Part shown: in pieces, positions 51,122 to 59,900 of the stretch
Layout of the letters: each line of letters starts with the position of its first letter
How positions within the stretch are numbered: position 1 is the first letter of the stretch
Source of the DNA: Marivita lacus
GTDB lineage: Bacteria; Pseudomonadota; Alphaproteobacteria; Rhodobacterales; Rhodobacteraceae
Reading direction: 5' to 3'
Length of the DNA stretch: 64,000 nt
Assembly: GCF_014637725.1 (NCBI RefSeq)
Contig: NZ_BMFC01000003.1
Span: 1 to 64,000, forward strand
Made by a program: the position numbers and the translations under genes
The notes under the pieces: model-generated
Told to the model about the DNA's origin: nothing
Database searches by the model: none
What the model saw: the letters and a program-made list of their open reading frames with translations, nothing else

Positions 51122-52516
51122 TCAATTCTTTCCGATCGCGAAGCTGGCGACATAGGCTTCGGGTTCCGCCGGATCAAAGGTCTTGCCCATGATCGTGTGC
51201 GACTTGTAGGTGATATCCGGTGCCTCGTAGCCCAGATCCTCCATCACCTTCTTGGCATCGGCAGCAAGGTAGACCTGCTCGGCCACCGCGCGGTAATCGA
51301 CATCGCCTTCGATATAGCCCCAACGCTTCATCTGGGTCAGGATCCAGACGCCCATCGAATGCCACGGGAACGGGTCGAAATCGATGCGGTCGGGCACTTG
51401 CTGCACATTGCCCAGACCATCGGCAAAGGTTCCGGTCAGCACCTGCTGGATCACCTCCACCGGCTGGTTGAGATAGTTCGTCGGTGCAATTGCTTCGGAA
51501 ATCTCGATCCGGTTTTCCGGGTTCGAGGCGTATTGCGTCGCGTCGATGATCGACTTGAGCAGCGCGCCATAAGTGTTGGGCAGTTCCGTCGCAAAGGATA
51601 GCGGGGCGGCGAAGGCGCAGCACGGGTGACCTTCCCAGATGTCCTTGGTCAGCAGGTGGATGAACCCGATGCCTTCCCAAACCGCGCGCTGGTTGAACGG
51701 GTCGGGCGACAGGTAACCGTCAAGGTTGCCCGCACGCAGGTTCGCGACCATCTCGGGCGGGGGCACCACGCGGATCTGGATATCCACATCCGGGTCCAGA
51801 CCGAATTCCGCCACGTAGTAGCGCAGCAGGAAGTTGTGCATGGAGTATTCGAACGGCACTCCGAAGGTGAAGCCCTTCCACTGGGTCGGGTCGCGCTTGT
51901 CGAGATGTTCGTTCGACAGAACGATGGCCTGACCGTTGATGTTCTCGACGGCGGGCATGATGTAGGGTTCCGCCACGGACCCCGCACCCAGCGTCATCGC
52001 CAGCGGCATCGGTGTCAGCATGTGCGACGCATCGTATTCGCCCGACAGCGACTTGTCGCGGGCCACGGCCCAGCCTGCGGTCTTGATGACCTGCGCGTTC
52101 AGCCCGTAGCGCTCGTAGAACCCCAGCGGCTGCGCCATGATGATGGGCGTCGCGCAGGTGATCGGGACAAAGCCGATGTTCAGATCGATCTTTTCCGGTG
52201 TGCCCAGATTGTCGAGGATCGCCGCCTTGGCTTCGTTCATCGGAAAGACCGAAGCAAGCACCGCCGCAACCGTGCTGCCGCCCATCATGCCCATGAAGGA
52301 CCGGCGGCCAATGTCGCTCTGACCAAAGACCGAGCGTACGATGGCGCTTTCCACTGCGCGTTCCAGCATCTGCTCGGAGGACATGCGTGTCGGATCAAGG
52401 TCTTTGGAGATGTGCGAATGGGTATGTCCCGCAGAGCAGCTGTCGCAGCCGCAATCAGCACCGTGACGCAGATCGGTGTCTGCGGAAAACGGATTTCCTA
52501 GGCTCTTGATTGTCAT
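51122..52516 (-). CDS. NrtA/CmpA/CynA-type substrate-binding protein with Tat signal and Cys/His-rich extension
   Basis: A 464-residue binding protein of the NrtA/CmpA family, which binds nitrate, bicarbonate or cyanate. The binding fold starts near residue 105 (IDLNIGFVPITCATPIIMAQ). A twin-arginine signal, RRSFMGMMGG at 71-80 followed by a hydrophobic stretch and AKA, precedes it. The first 70 residues form an unusual hydrophilic extension with C22-x-C24-x2-C27 and H31-x-H33-x-H35. The ATG at 52516 has GGGGA upstream. With cyanase in the operon the ligand is probably cyanate; nitrate or bicarbonate are alternatives. Confidence 0.9.
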   Translation of the reverse strand: MTIKSLGNPFSADTDLRHGADCGCDSCSAGHTHSHISKDLDPTRMSSEQMLERAVESAIVRSVFGQSDIGRRSFMGMMGGSTVAAVLASVFPMNEAKAAILDNLGTPEKIDLNIGFVPITCATPIIMAQPLGFYERYGLNAQVIKTAGWAVARDKSLSGEYDASHMLTPMPLAMTLGAGSVAEPYIMPAVENINGQAIVLSNEHLDKRDPTQWKGFTFGVPFEYSMHNFLLRYYVAEFGLDPDVDIQIRVVPPPEMVANLRAGNLDGYLSPDPFNQRAVWEGIGFIHLLTKDIWEGHPCCAFAAPLSFATELPNTYGALLKSIIDATQYASNPENRIEISEAIAPTNYLNQPVEVIQQVLTGTFADGLGNVQQVPDRIDFDPFPWHSMGVWILTQMKRWGYIEGDVDYRAVAEQVYLAADAKKVMEDLGYEAPDITYKSHTIMGKTFDPAEPEAYVASFAIGKN

Positions 52517-52579
52517 GTGAAGTCCCCTGTCTGGTGGATGTTCCTTGTGGTTGGACGTATTTTGCCAGCAGGCGGGGGA

Positions 52580-52599
52580 TTGCAAAACTGAGTGCCCAA
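52580..52599 (-). promoter_or_regulatory. Sigma-54-like element with off-consensus spacing
   Basis: On the minus strand TTGGGCACTCAGTTTTGCAA resembles the -24/-12 consensus TGGCAC-N5-TTGC, but GG and GC are 11 bases apart rather than the strict 10. It lies 64-83 bp before the binding-protein start. The element may be a decayed sigma-54 promoter, consistent with the degenerate activator encoded divergently, or chance. Confidence 0.3.
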
Positions 52600-52614
52600 C
52601 ATTTGTTCTTTTTA

Positions 52615-52627
52615 TGATAATTTATCA
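52615..52627. promoter_or_regulatory. Palindrome TGATAA-T-TTATCA in the cyn divergent region
   Basis: A perfect 6-bp inverted repeat around one base, about midway between the two diverging start codons in a 216-bp AT-rich gap. It could be an operator or simply overlap promoter -10 elements. Confidence 0.4.
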
Positions 52628-52668
52628 AAAACAATGACTTACTGGTTTCTGAGGGGAGTTCTGGATTA

Positions 52669-52687
52669 CGTAAATTCGTAATTTACG
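52669..52687. promoter_or_regulatory. Palindrome CGTAAAT-N5-ATTTACG in the cyn divergent region
   Basis: Perfect 7-bp arms with a 5-base spacer, 46 bp before the regulator start and about 150 bp before the binding-protein start. That is the usual distance for an upstream activating site of an NtrC-family protein serving the importer operon and for its own repression. Confidence 0.5.
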
Positions 52688-52732
52688 AAATTTCGTTAGA
52701 CTGTTCTGCGCTGCAGCGGCAATCATGGGAAC

Positions 52733-54598
52733 ATGCGCGACGAACACACCGGTTCTGATTCCCTGCTGGCCGCATTCCCGGATGCGGCGCTGCTGCTGGA
52801 CACGTCTCAAGACGGGGTCGTGGCGCTCAATGCGCCTGCGGCCAAGCTGCTGGGCGTCGATGCCACCTCCGACGAACCTTTGCGGTTTTCCAGCTTCCTT
52901 GGCGCGGCGCTGGCGAAATTCGTGGTCTTTGTCGAAGAGGTCGATCACCGCGGCGAATGCTGGACGCGTGATGTGCCGCTCCGCGCGGCAAACGGCACGC
53001 CCCTGCGCTGCGAGATCCGGGCGCGCGGTGTCCCGGATCAACCGACTTTCCTGTTGCTCAGCCTCACCGATCTCGATGCGTTCGACAAGCGCACCCAGAT
53101 CGCCGAGGCAGCAGAACTGCACCGCGCGGGGCTTCTGGAATGGAAACGCGCCGAGACCTTTTTTGCCGAGCTTGAACGCCAGAACCAGTTGATCCTGAAC
53201 GCGGCGGGTGAAGGGATATATGGCGTGAACGCCGAGGGAAAGACCACCTTTGTCAACCGTGCCGCGCAAGAGATGCTGGGCTGGACGACGCAGGATCTGC
53301 TGGGCAAGGACATCCACTCGATGATCCACCATCACCACCTGAACGGCGAGATTTACCCCTCGCAACATTGCCCGATCTACCGATCCTTCCGGTTTGAACA
53401 GGTCAACCGGATCGAGGACGAGGTGTTCTGGCGCAAGGACGGCAAGCCGATCCGCGTGGAATATGTCTCGACCCCGATCTACGATCAGAAGGTGCTGGCC
53501 GGGGCCGTTGTCATCTTCCGCGACATCACCGAACGCAAGGAGGGCGAACGCAAGCTGCGCGAGGCGCTGGACGAGGTCGCGGCGCTGCGGGACCGGCTGG
53601 AGCAGGAAAACGAATACCTGCAAGAGGCGATCAGTTCGGAACGCGCGCATCACGACATCATCGGCAGCTCGCCCGCCGTGCGCCAGATCGTGACCCGTAT
53701 CGACCTTGTGGCCGGCACCGATGCCACGGTCCTGATCACCGGCGAGGCGGGCACCGGCAAGGCGCTGGTTGCCACCGAGATACACAAGGCCAGCCCCCGG
53801 TCGCGGCGGCCGCTCATTCATTTCAAATGCGGATCCGTCGCCCCCGAGGATGTCGAGGCGGAGCTCTTCGGCCATGTGCGCGGGGCAGGGCCAAATGCGA
53901 CGCGCGACAAGCCGGGCAAGCTTGAACTGGCGCATGGCGGGTCGCTGTTTCTGGACGATGTCGAGGAACTGCCTTTTGAAATTCAGGGCAAGCTTCTGAA
54001 CGCGTTGCAGAAAAGCACCGTCACCCGCGTCGGCGACACACGCGAGAAGCCGCTGGATATCCGCGTGATCGCCGCAACGACGCATGCACCGACAGACACG
54101 CGGTCCGGCAATCGCATCCGCGAAGACCTGTACCTGTTCCTGAACGTGTTTCCGATCTCCTGCATGCCGCTGCGGGACCGGCTTGAGGATATTCCGCTTC
54201 TGGCGGCGCATCTGCTGAAACTGGCCTGTCGTCGGCATGGCCGCCCGGTTCCGGTGCTGACCGAACATGTGGTCAAGCAGATGCAGGCCTATCACTGGCC
54301 CGGCAACGTGCGCGAATTGCACAACGTGATCGAACGCGCCGCCATCGTGTCGCGCGACCGCAAGCTGGTGCTGGAACTGGGCGGGGGCGGGCAGGTGGCT
54401 TCCCCGACCAATGCGACCGTGCGGACCGAGGCCGACATGCAGGAATTGATGCGCCGCAACATCATCGCTGCCCTGCGCGAAACCGGAGGGCGGGTGTCTG
54501 GCCCGACAGGTGCAGCGGCGCTTCTCGATGTGCAGCCGACCACGCTTTATTCGCGGATCAAGGCACTCAACATCGACCGTGCAGCGCTTCAGCTCTGA
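52733..54598 (+). CDS. PAS-PAS-AAA+-HTH regulator of NtrC family lacking GAFTGA
   Basis: A 621-residue regulator. Two PAS-like domains lie at about 10-105 and 150-265 (FVNRAAQEMLGW; RIEDEVFWRKDGKPI), then a coiled coil at about 270-305 (REALDEVAALRDRLEQE). The AAA+ domain spans about 310-535, with Walker A GEAGTGK at 337-343 and Walker B SLFLDDV. The Fis-type HTH is at about 575-615. The sigma-54 contact loop reads GAGPNA at 384-389 instead of GAFTGA, and the arginine-finger block is REDLYLFLN rather than REDLYYRLN. It therefore probably does not activate sigma-54. It is divergent from the cyanate operon, its likely target. Confidence 0.87.
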   Translation: MRDEHTGSDSLLAAFPDAALLLDTSQDGVVALNAPAAKLLGVDATSDEPLRFSSFLGAALAKFVVFVEEVDHRGECWTRDVPLRAANGTPLRCEIRARGVPDQPTFLLLSLTDLDAFDKRTQIAEAAELHRAGLLEWKRAETFFAELERQNQLILNAAGEGIYGVNAEGKTTFVNRAAQEMLGWTTQDLLGKDIHSMIHHHHLNGEIYPSQHCPIYRSFRFEQVNRIEDEVFWRKDGKPIRVEYVSTPIYDQKVLAGAVVIFRDITERKEGERKLREALDEVAALRDRLEQENEYLQEAISSERAHHDIIGSSPAVRQIVTRIDLVAGTDATVLITGEAGTGKALVATEIHKASPRSRRPLIHFKCGSVAPEDVEAELFGHVRGAGPNATRDKPGKLELAHGGSLFLDDVEELPFEIQGKLLNALQKSTVTRVGDTREKPLDIRVIAATTHAPTDTRSGNRIREDLYLFLNVFPISCMPLRDRLEDIPLLAAHLLKLACRRHGRPVPVLTEHVVKQMQAYHWPGNVRELHNVIERAAIVSRDRKLVLELGGGGQVASPTNATVRTEADMQELMRRNIIAALRETGGRVSGPTGAAALLDVQPTTLYSRIKALNIDRAALQL

Positions 54599-54739
54599 CG
54601 GCGTTCCGTGCGCGTCGACGAAATCCCGCCGACCGGGTTGCGCATCGCCGCGCCTTGCGGCCTAACTGACCCGTACGGTTGGGCCCGCCAGCGGTACGGT
54701 CCCAAAGCCACTCCCGCAAACACGCGCAAGGTCGTCACC

Positions 54740-55771
54740 ATGTCTCCTGTCGAAACCCAGATGCGGCGCGAAGTGCTGGAGATCCCGTCAGCGGTGCAGC
54801 GGTTGCTGGACCGGGGCGGCGATGACATCCGGCGCGCTGCAAGCGCGATCCGTGACCGCGATCCCGCCTTCTTTGTCAGTGTCGCGCGGGGGTCGTCCGA
54901 TCACGTGGCCACCTATCTGAAATACGTGGCCGAACTTCTGACCGGCACGCCCATCGCCTCTGTCGGGCCGTCCATCGCGTCGATCTACCAGCGCCAGTTG
55001 CGCCTGTCGGGCAGCGTCTGCCTGTCGGTTTCGCAATCCGGTCAAAGCCCCGACATCGTCGATATGACCGGCATGGCGCGGCAGGGTGGAGCCTTGACGG
55101 TTGCGATGACCAACGATCCGAACAGCCCCTTGGCCGACGTGGCGGATCACACGCTGAACCTGCATGCCGGACCCGAACTGAGCGTCGCGGCGACCAAGAC
55201 TTTCGTCAACTCGGCGGCGGCGGGGGTCTGGCTGCTGGCCGAATGGGCCGATGACGCCGACCTGCGTGCCGCGATCCACGATCTGCCGCGCCGACTACAG
55301 TCGGCCATCGACATGGATTGGACCGCCGTGCAGGCGGCCTTGACGAACCGCAATTCGATCTACTGCCTTGGGCGGGGTCCGGCCTATGCGATCTCGAACG
55401 AGGCGGCGCTCAAGTTCAAGGAAACCTGCCAGATCCACGCCGAGTCCTATTCCTCGGCAGAGGTGCTGCATGGCCCGGTTTCGATCGTGGACCCTGGCTT
55501 TCCGGTGATCGCCTTTGCCGCTGCCGACGAGGCCGAAACCGCGCTTGCTGTCGTGGCGGACGAGATTACCCAGAAGGGCGCGACCGTGTTCGGCACCACG
55601 ACACGGCTCCACCATGCCACATCGCTGCCCACCGAACGCACTGCCCATCCGCTGACCGATCCGATCGCGCTCATCGTCAGTTTCTACGCGATGGTGGAAC
55701 AGGTCGCCACGGCACGCGGGATCGACCCGGACGCGCCGCGCCACCTCAGCAAAGTGACGGAAACCCGATGA
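54740..55771 (+). CDS. SIS-domain glucosamine-6-phosphate deaminase (NagB-II type)
   Basis: A 343-residue protein with two SIS (sugar isomerase) domains, like the isomerase half of GlmS. Phosphosugar-binding blocks are SVARGSSDHVATYLKY near residue 50 and SVSQSGQSPDIVDM near 97, with a second domain at about 200-340 (YCLGRGPAYAISNEAALKFKE, in part). Lacking a glutaminase domain, such proteins deaminate glucosamine-6-phosphate to fructose-6-phosphate. I chose the ATG at 54740, which gives the family opening RREVLEIPSAV; the frame upstream to 54608 looks non-coding. It overlaps nagA by 4 bp, supporting the amino-sugar role. Confidence 0.88.
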   Translation: MSPVETQMRREVLEIPSAVQRLLDRGGDDIRRAASAIRDRDPAFFVSVARGSSDHVATYLKYVAELLTGTPIASVGPSIASIYQRQLRLSGSVCLSVSQSGQSPDIVDMTGMARQGGALTVAMTNDPNSPLADVADHTLNLHAGPELSVAATKTFVNSAAAGVWLLAEWADDADLRAAIHDLPRRLQSAIDMDWTAVQAALTNRNSIYCLGRGPAYAISNEAALKFKETCQIHAESYSSAEVLHGPVSIVDPGFPVIAFAAADEAETALAVVADEITQKGATVFGTTTRLHHATSLPTERTAHPLTDPIALIVSFYAMVEQVATARGIDPDAPRHLSKVTETR

Positions 55772-56919
55772 CATCCCGCATTAAGGCCTATACTGGCGCG
55801 CAAATCCACGATGGCCATGCGCTCCATACCGATCACACGCTGCTGCTGTCCAAGACCCATGGCTGTCGCATCGTGCCGGATCACGAGCTGCCGCAGGAGT
55901 GCGAGGTTGTGACATTGCAAGGGGGGGTCATCACCCCCGGCTTTGTCGATCTGCAGGTCAATGGCGGGGGCGGGGTGTTGTTCAACGACGACCCCACTGT
56001 TGCCACGCTGCGCGTGATCGCCTCGGCGCATGAGGGTCTGGGCACCGCGGCGCTCTTGCCGACGTTGATCACAGACACTCCCGCCAAGACCCGCGCTGCC
56101 ATCGACGCGGTGGCCGATGCGATCGCCGAAGGCGTGCGGGGGATCGTCGGCCTCCACCTTGAAGGACCGCACCTGTCACTGGCCCGCAAGGGTGCGCATG
56201 ACGGCACGCTGATCCGGCCCATGGCTGACGATGATCTGGCACTGTTGATCGCGGCAGCCGAGCGTCTGCCCAACCTGATGGTCACCATTGCCCCAGAAAT
56301 CGTGACGCTTGACCAGATAGAGCGCTTGGCCGAAGCCGGGGTGATCCTGTCGCTGGGCCACAGCGATGCAGATCGCGCCACCTGCCACGCGGCGTTCGAC
56401 GCGGGGGTGCGCTGCGTCACGCATCTGTTCAACGCGATGAGCCAGCTTGGCAGCCGCGAACCGGGGCTTGTCGGTGCAACGCTGGAGCGTGAAGACGTCT
56501 ATGCCGGGCTGATCGCTGACGCCGTGCATGTGCATCCCGCCAGCATGGCGATTGCTCTGGCAGCCAAGCCGCGATCCGACCGCGTGTTTCTGGTCACCGA
56601 CGCGATGGCCCCCGCAGGGTCAGCCATCGACCGCTTTGTCCTCAGTGGGCGCGAGGTGTTCCGCAAGGACGGGCGGCTGACCCTGTCGGATGGCACGCTG
56701 GCTGGCGCGGATCTCGACATGGCCACGGCGCTGGCGGTCATGACGGGGCAGGTGGGAGATCCCGTCGAAAAGGCGATTGCCCGCGCGACCTCGACCCCCG
56801 CCGCTCTCTTGCGCGACACCGGCGGGGTCGGGCGGCTGGATGCGTCTACCCGTTGGGTGAATTACCTGCCGCCCGCCGATGCGGGCCACGCCGTCACGAT
56901 GCGGCTCTGTGCAGACTGA
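55768..56919 (+). CDS. nagA: N-acetylglucosamine-6-phosphate deacetylase
   Basis: NagA removes acetate from N-acetylglucosamine-6-phosphate. The 383-residue amidohydrolase-superfamily protein has TPGFVDLQVNGGGGVLF near residue 55, the metal glutamate in GLHLEGPHLS near 131, histidines in LSLGHSDADR and THLFNAMSQLG, and the catalytic aspartate in FLVTDAMAPAG near 275. It forms a two-gene unit with the SIS deaminase. No kinase, transporter or NagR-type regulator is nearby. Its 3' end overlaps the convergent RTX/Hint gene by 26 bp. Confidence 0.95.
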   Translation: MTSRIKAYTGAQIHDGHALHTDHTLLLSKTHGCRIVPDHELPQECEVVTLQGGVITPGFVDLQVNGGGGVLFNDDPTVATLRVIASAHEGLGTAALLPTLITDTPAKTRAAIDAVADAIAEGVRGIVGLHLEGPHLSLARKGAHDGTLIRPMADDDLALLIAAAERLPNLMVTIAPEIVTLDQIERLAEAGVILSLGHSDADRATCHAAFDAGVRCVTHLFNAMSQLGSREPGLVGATLEREDVYAGLIADAVHVHPASMAIALAAKPRSDRVFLVTDAMAPAGSAIDRFVLSGREVFRKDGRLTLSDGTLAGADLDMATALAVMTGQVGDPVEKAIARATSTPAALLRDTGGVGRLDASTRWVNYLPPADAGHAVTMRLCAD

Positions 56920-59900
56920 CTGTTTGCGCTGTCCTTGCCTGCGCAACGATCCCCGAGCTTGCCACGATCCGCTGATGCGGCCGCGCCTTGAGCGCCTTCA
57001 GATGATCCGGCAGCCGCCCCAGACGCGCAATGTCACGGGCCTGCCGACCATAGGCCGTCTTGGCATCCTGCATGCGCAAATCCGGGAAAAGCGCGAAGAT
57101 CTCGCTGCGCACTTCCGAGTGCAGGGCGGCCATGGCGAAGGCACCGGGAAAGAAGCTTTCGGACGGGGCGCCATTGGCAAAGACGATCTGGTGATCTTCG
57201 AACAACAGGTGGAAATAGGTCACACTGCGGCAGCCGTGCATCACCCGCGCAGCACCCCCCTGCATCCGGGCCAGATGGGTCGCCCGCACCAGCGTTTCCT
57301 CGCCATCAAGGGTGAACAGAACCCCGTGCTGCGGCGACACGATCAGGGGCGCATCGCCCCCGGTCAGCGCCGGTGACAGCTGGATTGGCCGCAGCCTGGG
57401 TGTTCTAGCCAGATCGGCCGCATCCAGCTGGCGTTGCCCGATCCAGCGCAGGGTTTGCACGCCATTGTCGCGGGTCACGATCCGGTCTCCGGCCTGCAGC
57501 ATGTCGATCCGGCGGTCGCCATCGGTGGTCAGGATGCGGGTGCCCGAGGCGAAACAGACCACGCCCGTGTTTTCGACCGTGAAAGAGGTCTTGTTGCCCG
57601 TCGCCCCGAGGATCACCAGACCACCGCTGCCAAAGCTGGCATTGTCGGAATAATCGGCACCGCCCAAACCGTCGTTCGACTGGTTCAGGATGCCGTCATC
57701 GTTGAAGTCGGCGGTCAGTTCCCAGATATCATCGTAGAAGGCCGACAGGTCGAGCCGGTCGTTGTTGGTGATATCCGCGTCGTTCAGCGTTCCGGTATTG
57801 CCGAAGTTGAAATCGGTGATCGTGTCGACGCCGTCACCTGCCACATAGACAAACGTATCTGTGCCGTCGCTGCCGGTCAGCTGGTCATTGCCCAGCCCGC
57901 CGGTGAGCGTGTCATTGCCCGCCCAGCCGTCCAGCGTGTCGTCGCCCGTCCCGCCCTCCAGCAGGTCATTGTCGCCGCCGCCAAAGAGCGAGTCGTTCCC
58001 GTCCCCGCCAATCAGCGTGTCGTTGCCGTCGCCAGCGCTCAGCTCGTCATTGCCCGCGCCGCCGTCAAGTGAATCGGCAGAGGCATCGTTGCCACCCAGC
58101 AGCGTGTCGTTGCCCGCGCCGCCAATCAGCGTGTCCGCACCCTCAGCGCCATCAAGGTAGTCGTTGTCATTGCCACCATCGAGCAGGTCATTGCCCAGAC
58201 CACCTTCAAGCGTGTCGTTGTCGTCCTGACCGTAGATCGAGTCGTTGCCCGCTCCGCCCGTCAGGCTGTCGGCGTTGTTGTCCGGGGCAAGGTCAGTGCC
58301 GTCATTGGGCAGATCGTAGGGAGCAAAGAATGGGTAATCCGGGTTCGTCGGCGCCACGTCGCCATAGATGATGTCGTCGTCATCTCCGGCGTCGATGGTG
58401 TCGTTGCCCTCGTTGCCTTCGAGGAAATCCGTCCCCGCGCCACCGGACACCAAGTCATCGTCGAACCCGGCATCCACCGTGTCGTTGCCTTCGCCACCGA
58501 AAATGATGTCGTTGTCATCCCCGGTCAGGATGCTGTCATTTCCAAGCCCGCCATCGACCGTATCACGGTCGTTGAGGGGGGCCGTGTCACCCGGATAGTA
58601 GAGCGGATCGCCCACCGTTCCGTAGCCTTCGTCAGGCATCCCGGTGCCGGGCGAGGTGCGGGTGTTGATGACATCGTCACCCGCGCCGCCCTCGACGCTG
58701 TCATTGCCTTCAAAGCCGATGATCGTGTCGTTGCCGTCGCCACCAAGGATCGTATCGCCGCCAGCACCGCCATCAAGGAAATCGTTGCCACCTTCGCCAA
58801 AGATCTGGTCGTTGCCCGTGCCGCCCTCGACACTGTCATCATCCGCTCCGGCAAAGATCATGTCGTCATCGGCACCGCCCAGAAGCGTGTCGTTGCCACC
58901 GTCGCCGATGATCGTGTCATTGCCTGCACCGCCGGAAATGGAGTCCATTCCGGCCAGCCCATCATCGCCGTCAAGGGAATCGTCCCCGGCACCGCCGATC
59001 AGCGTGTCGTTGCCATCCTGGCCAAAAAGCGTGTCGTTGTCGTCATCGCCCGACAGGCTGTCATCGCCGGTCCATCCATAGACAAGGTCTTCCCCCAGCC
59101 CCGCGAGAACCGTGTCGTTGCCTGTCCCTGCATCTATGACATCGTCATTGGTGCCTGCGCCATTGTCCAGCGCATCGACCCGGTCGCCCTCGGGATCGCC
59201 GATATAGCCGGTGTCGATCAGGTCCGCGCCTGCCGTGCCTTCGACGATGAAATCGCGCGCATCCGGTATGCCCATCGCCACCAGCGTGTCGATATCCGAC
59301 ACGGACGCCGCCGAGACACCCACAAGCGTGAGGCTTTCTCCGCCCGGGAAGGTCAGGATCGCGTCGCCGCTTCCGTCGCCATTGGTGTCGGTGACCACCA
59401 CGTCGCCCGCATGCACCGGCGTGAAGCCGTCGCTTGTCAGGCCCGAGACATCAAGCTGGTCACGGGTGGAGCCGTCTCCGCTGTCGGTCAGGTCGAAACT
59501 GGTGAGCGTCAGGCTACCCGAGCCCGTCCCCAGCACAAGCGTATCGCGCCCGCCACCCAATGTAACGGCCTCGATCTCGGAGAAACTTGCGGTCGAAGTG
59601 CCATCGGTGATCGTTCCCGCCTCGGTTGCGGACAGGGCGACGGTTGTGTCCGTGGTGACTGCGCTCAGGTCGATGGTGTCGAAATCGGTCCCGGTGCTGA
59701 TCGTCTCGCCGCCGGTGATCGTGTCATTGCCGTATCCATCCGTCAGAACGAAGGTATCGGCATCCGCGCCACCTGTAAGAATGTCTGCGCCAAGACCGCC
59801 ATCCAGCGTATCGTCCCCGTCTCCGCCGTCCAGGGTGTCGGCAAAGGTGCCGCCGAACAGTGAGTCGTCCCCGGTGCCGCCGCTGAGCGTGTCGTTGCCA

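Noticed and set aside
52580-52599. Genuine sigma-54 promoter for the cyn operon
   Set aside because: GG-GC spacing is 11 rather than 10 bases and the neighbouring activator lacks GAFTGA, so it is listed only as a low-confidence element.
52625-54322. 565-codon minus-strand frame opposite the PAS-AAA+ regulator
   Set aside because: Antisense to a regulator with clear domains; repetitive Gln/Arg/His composition.
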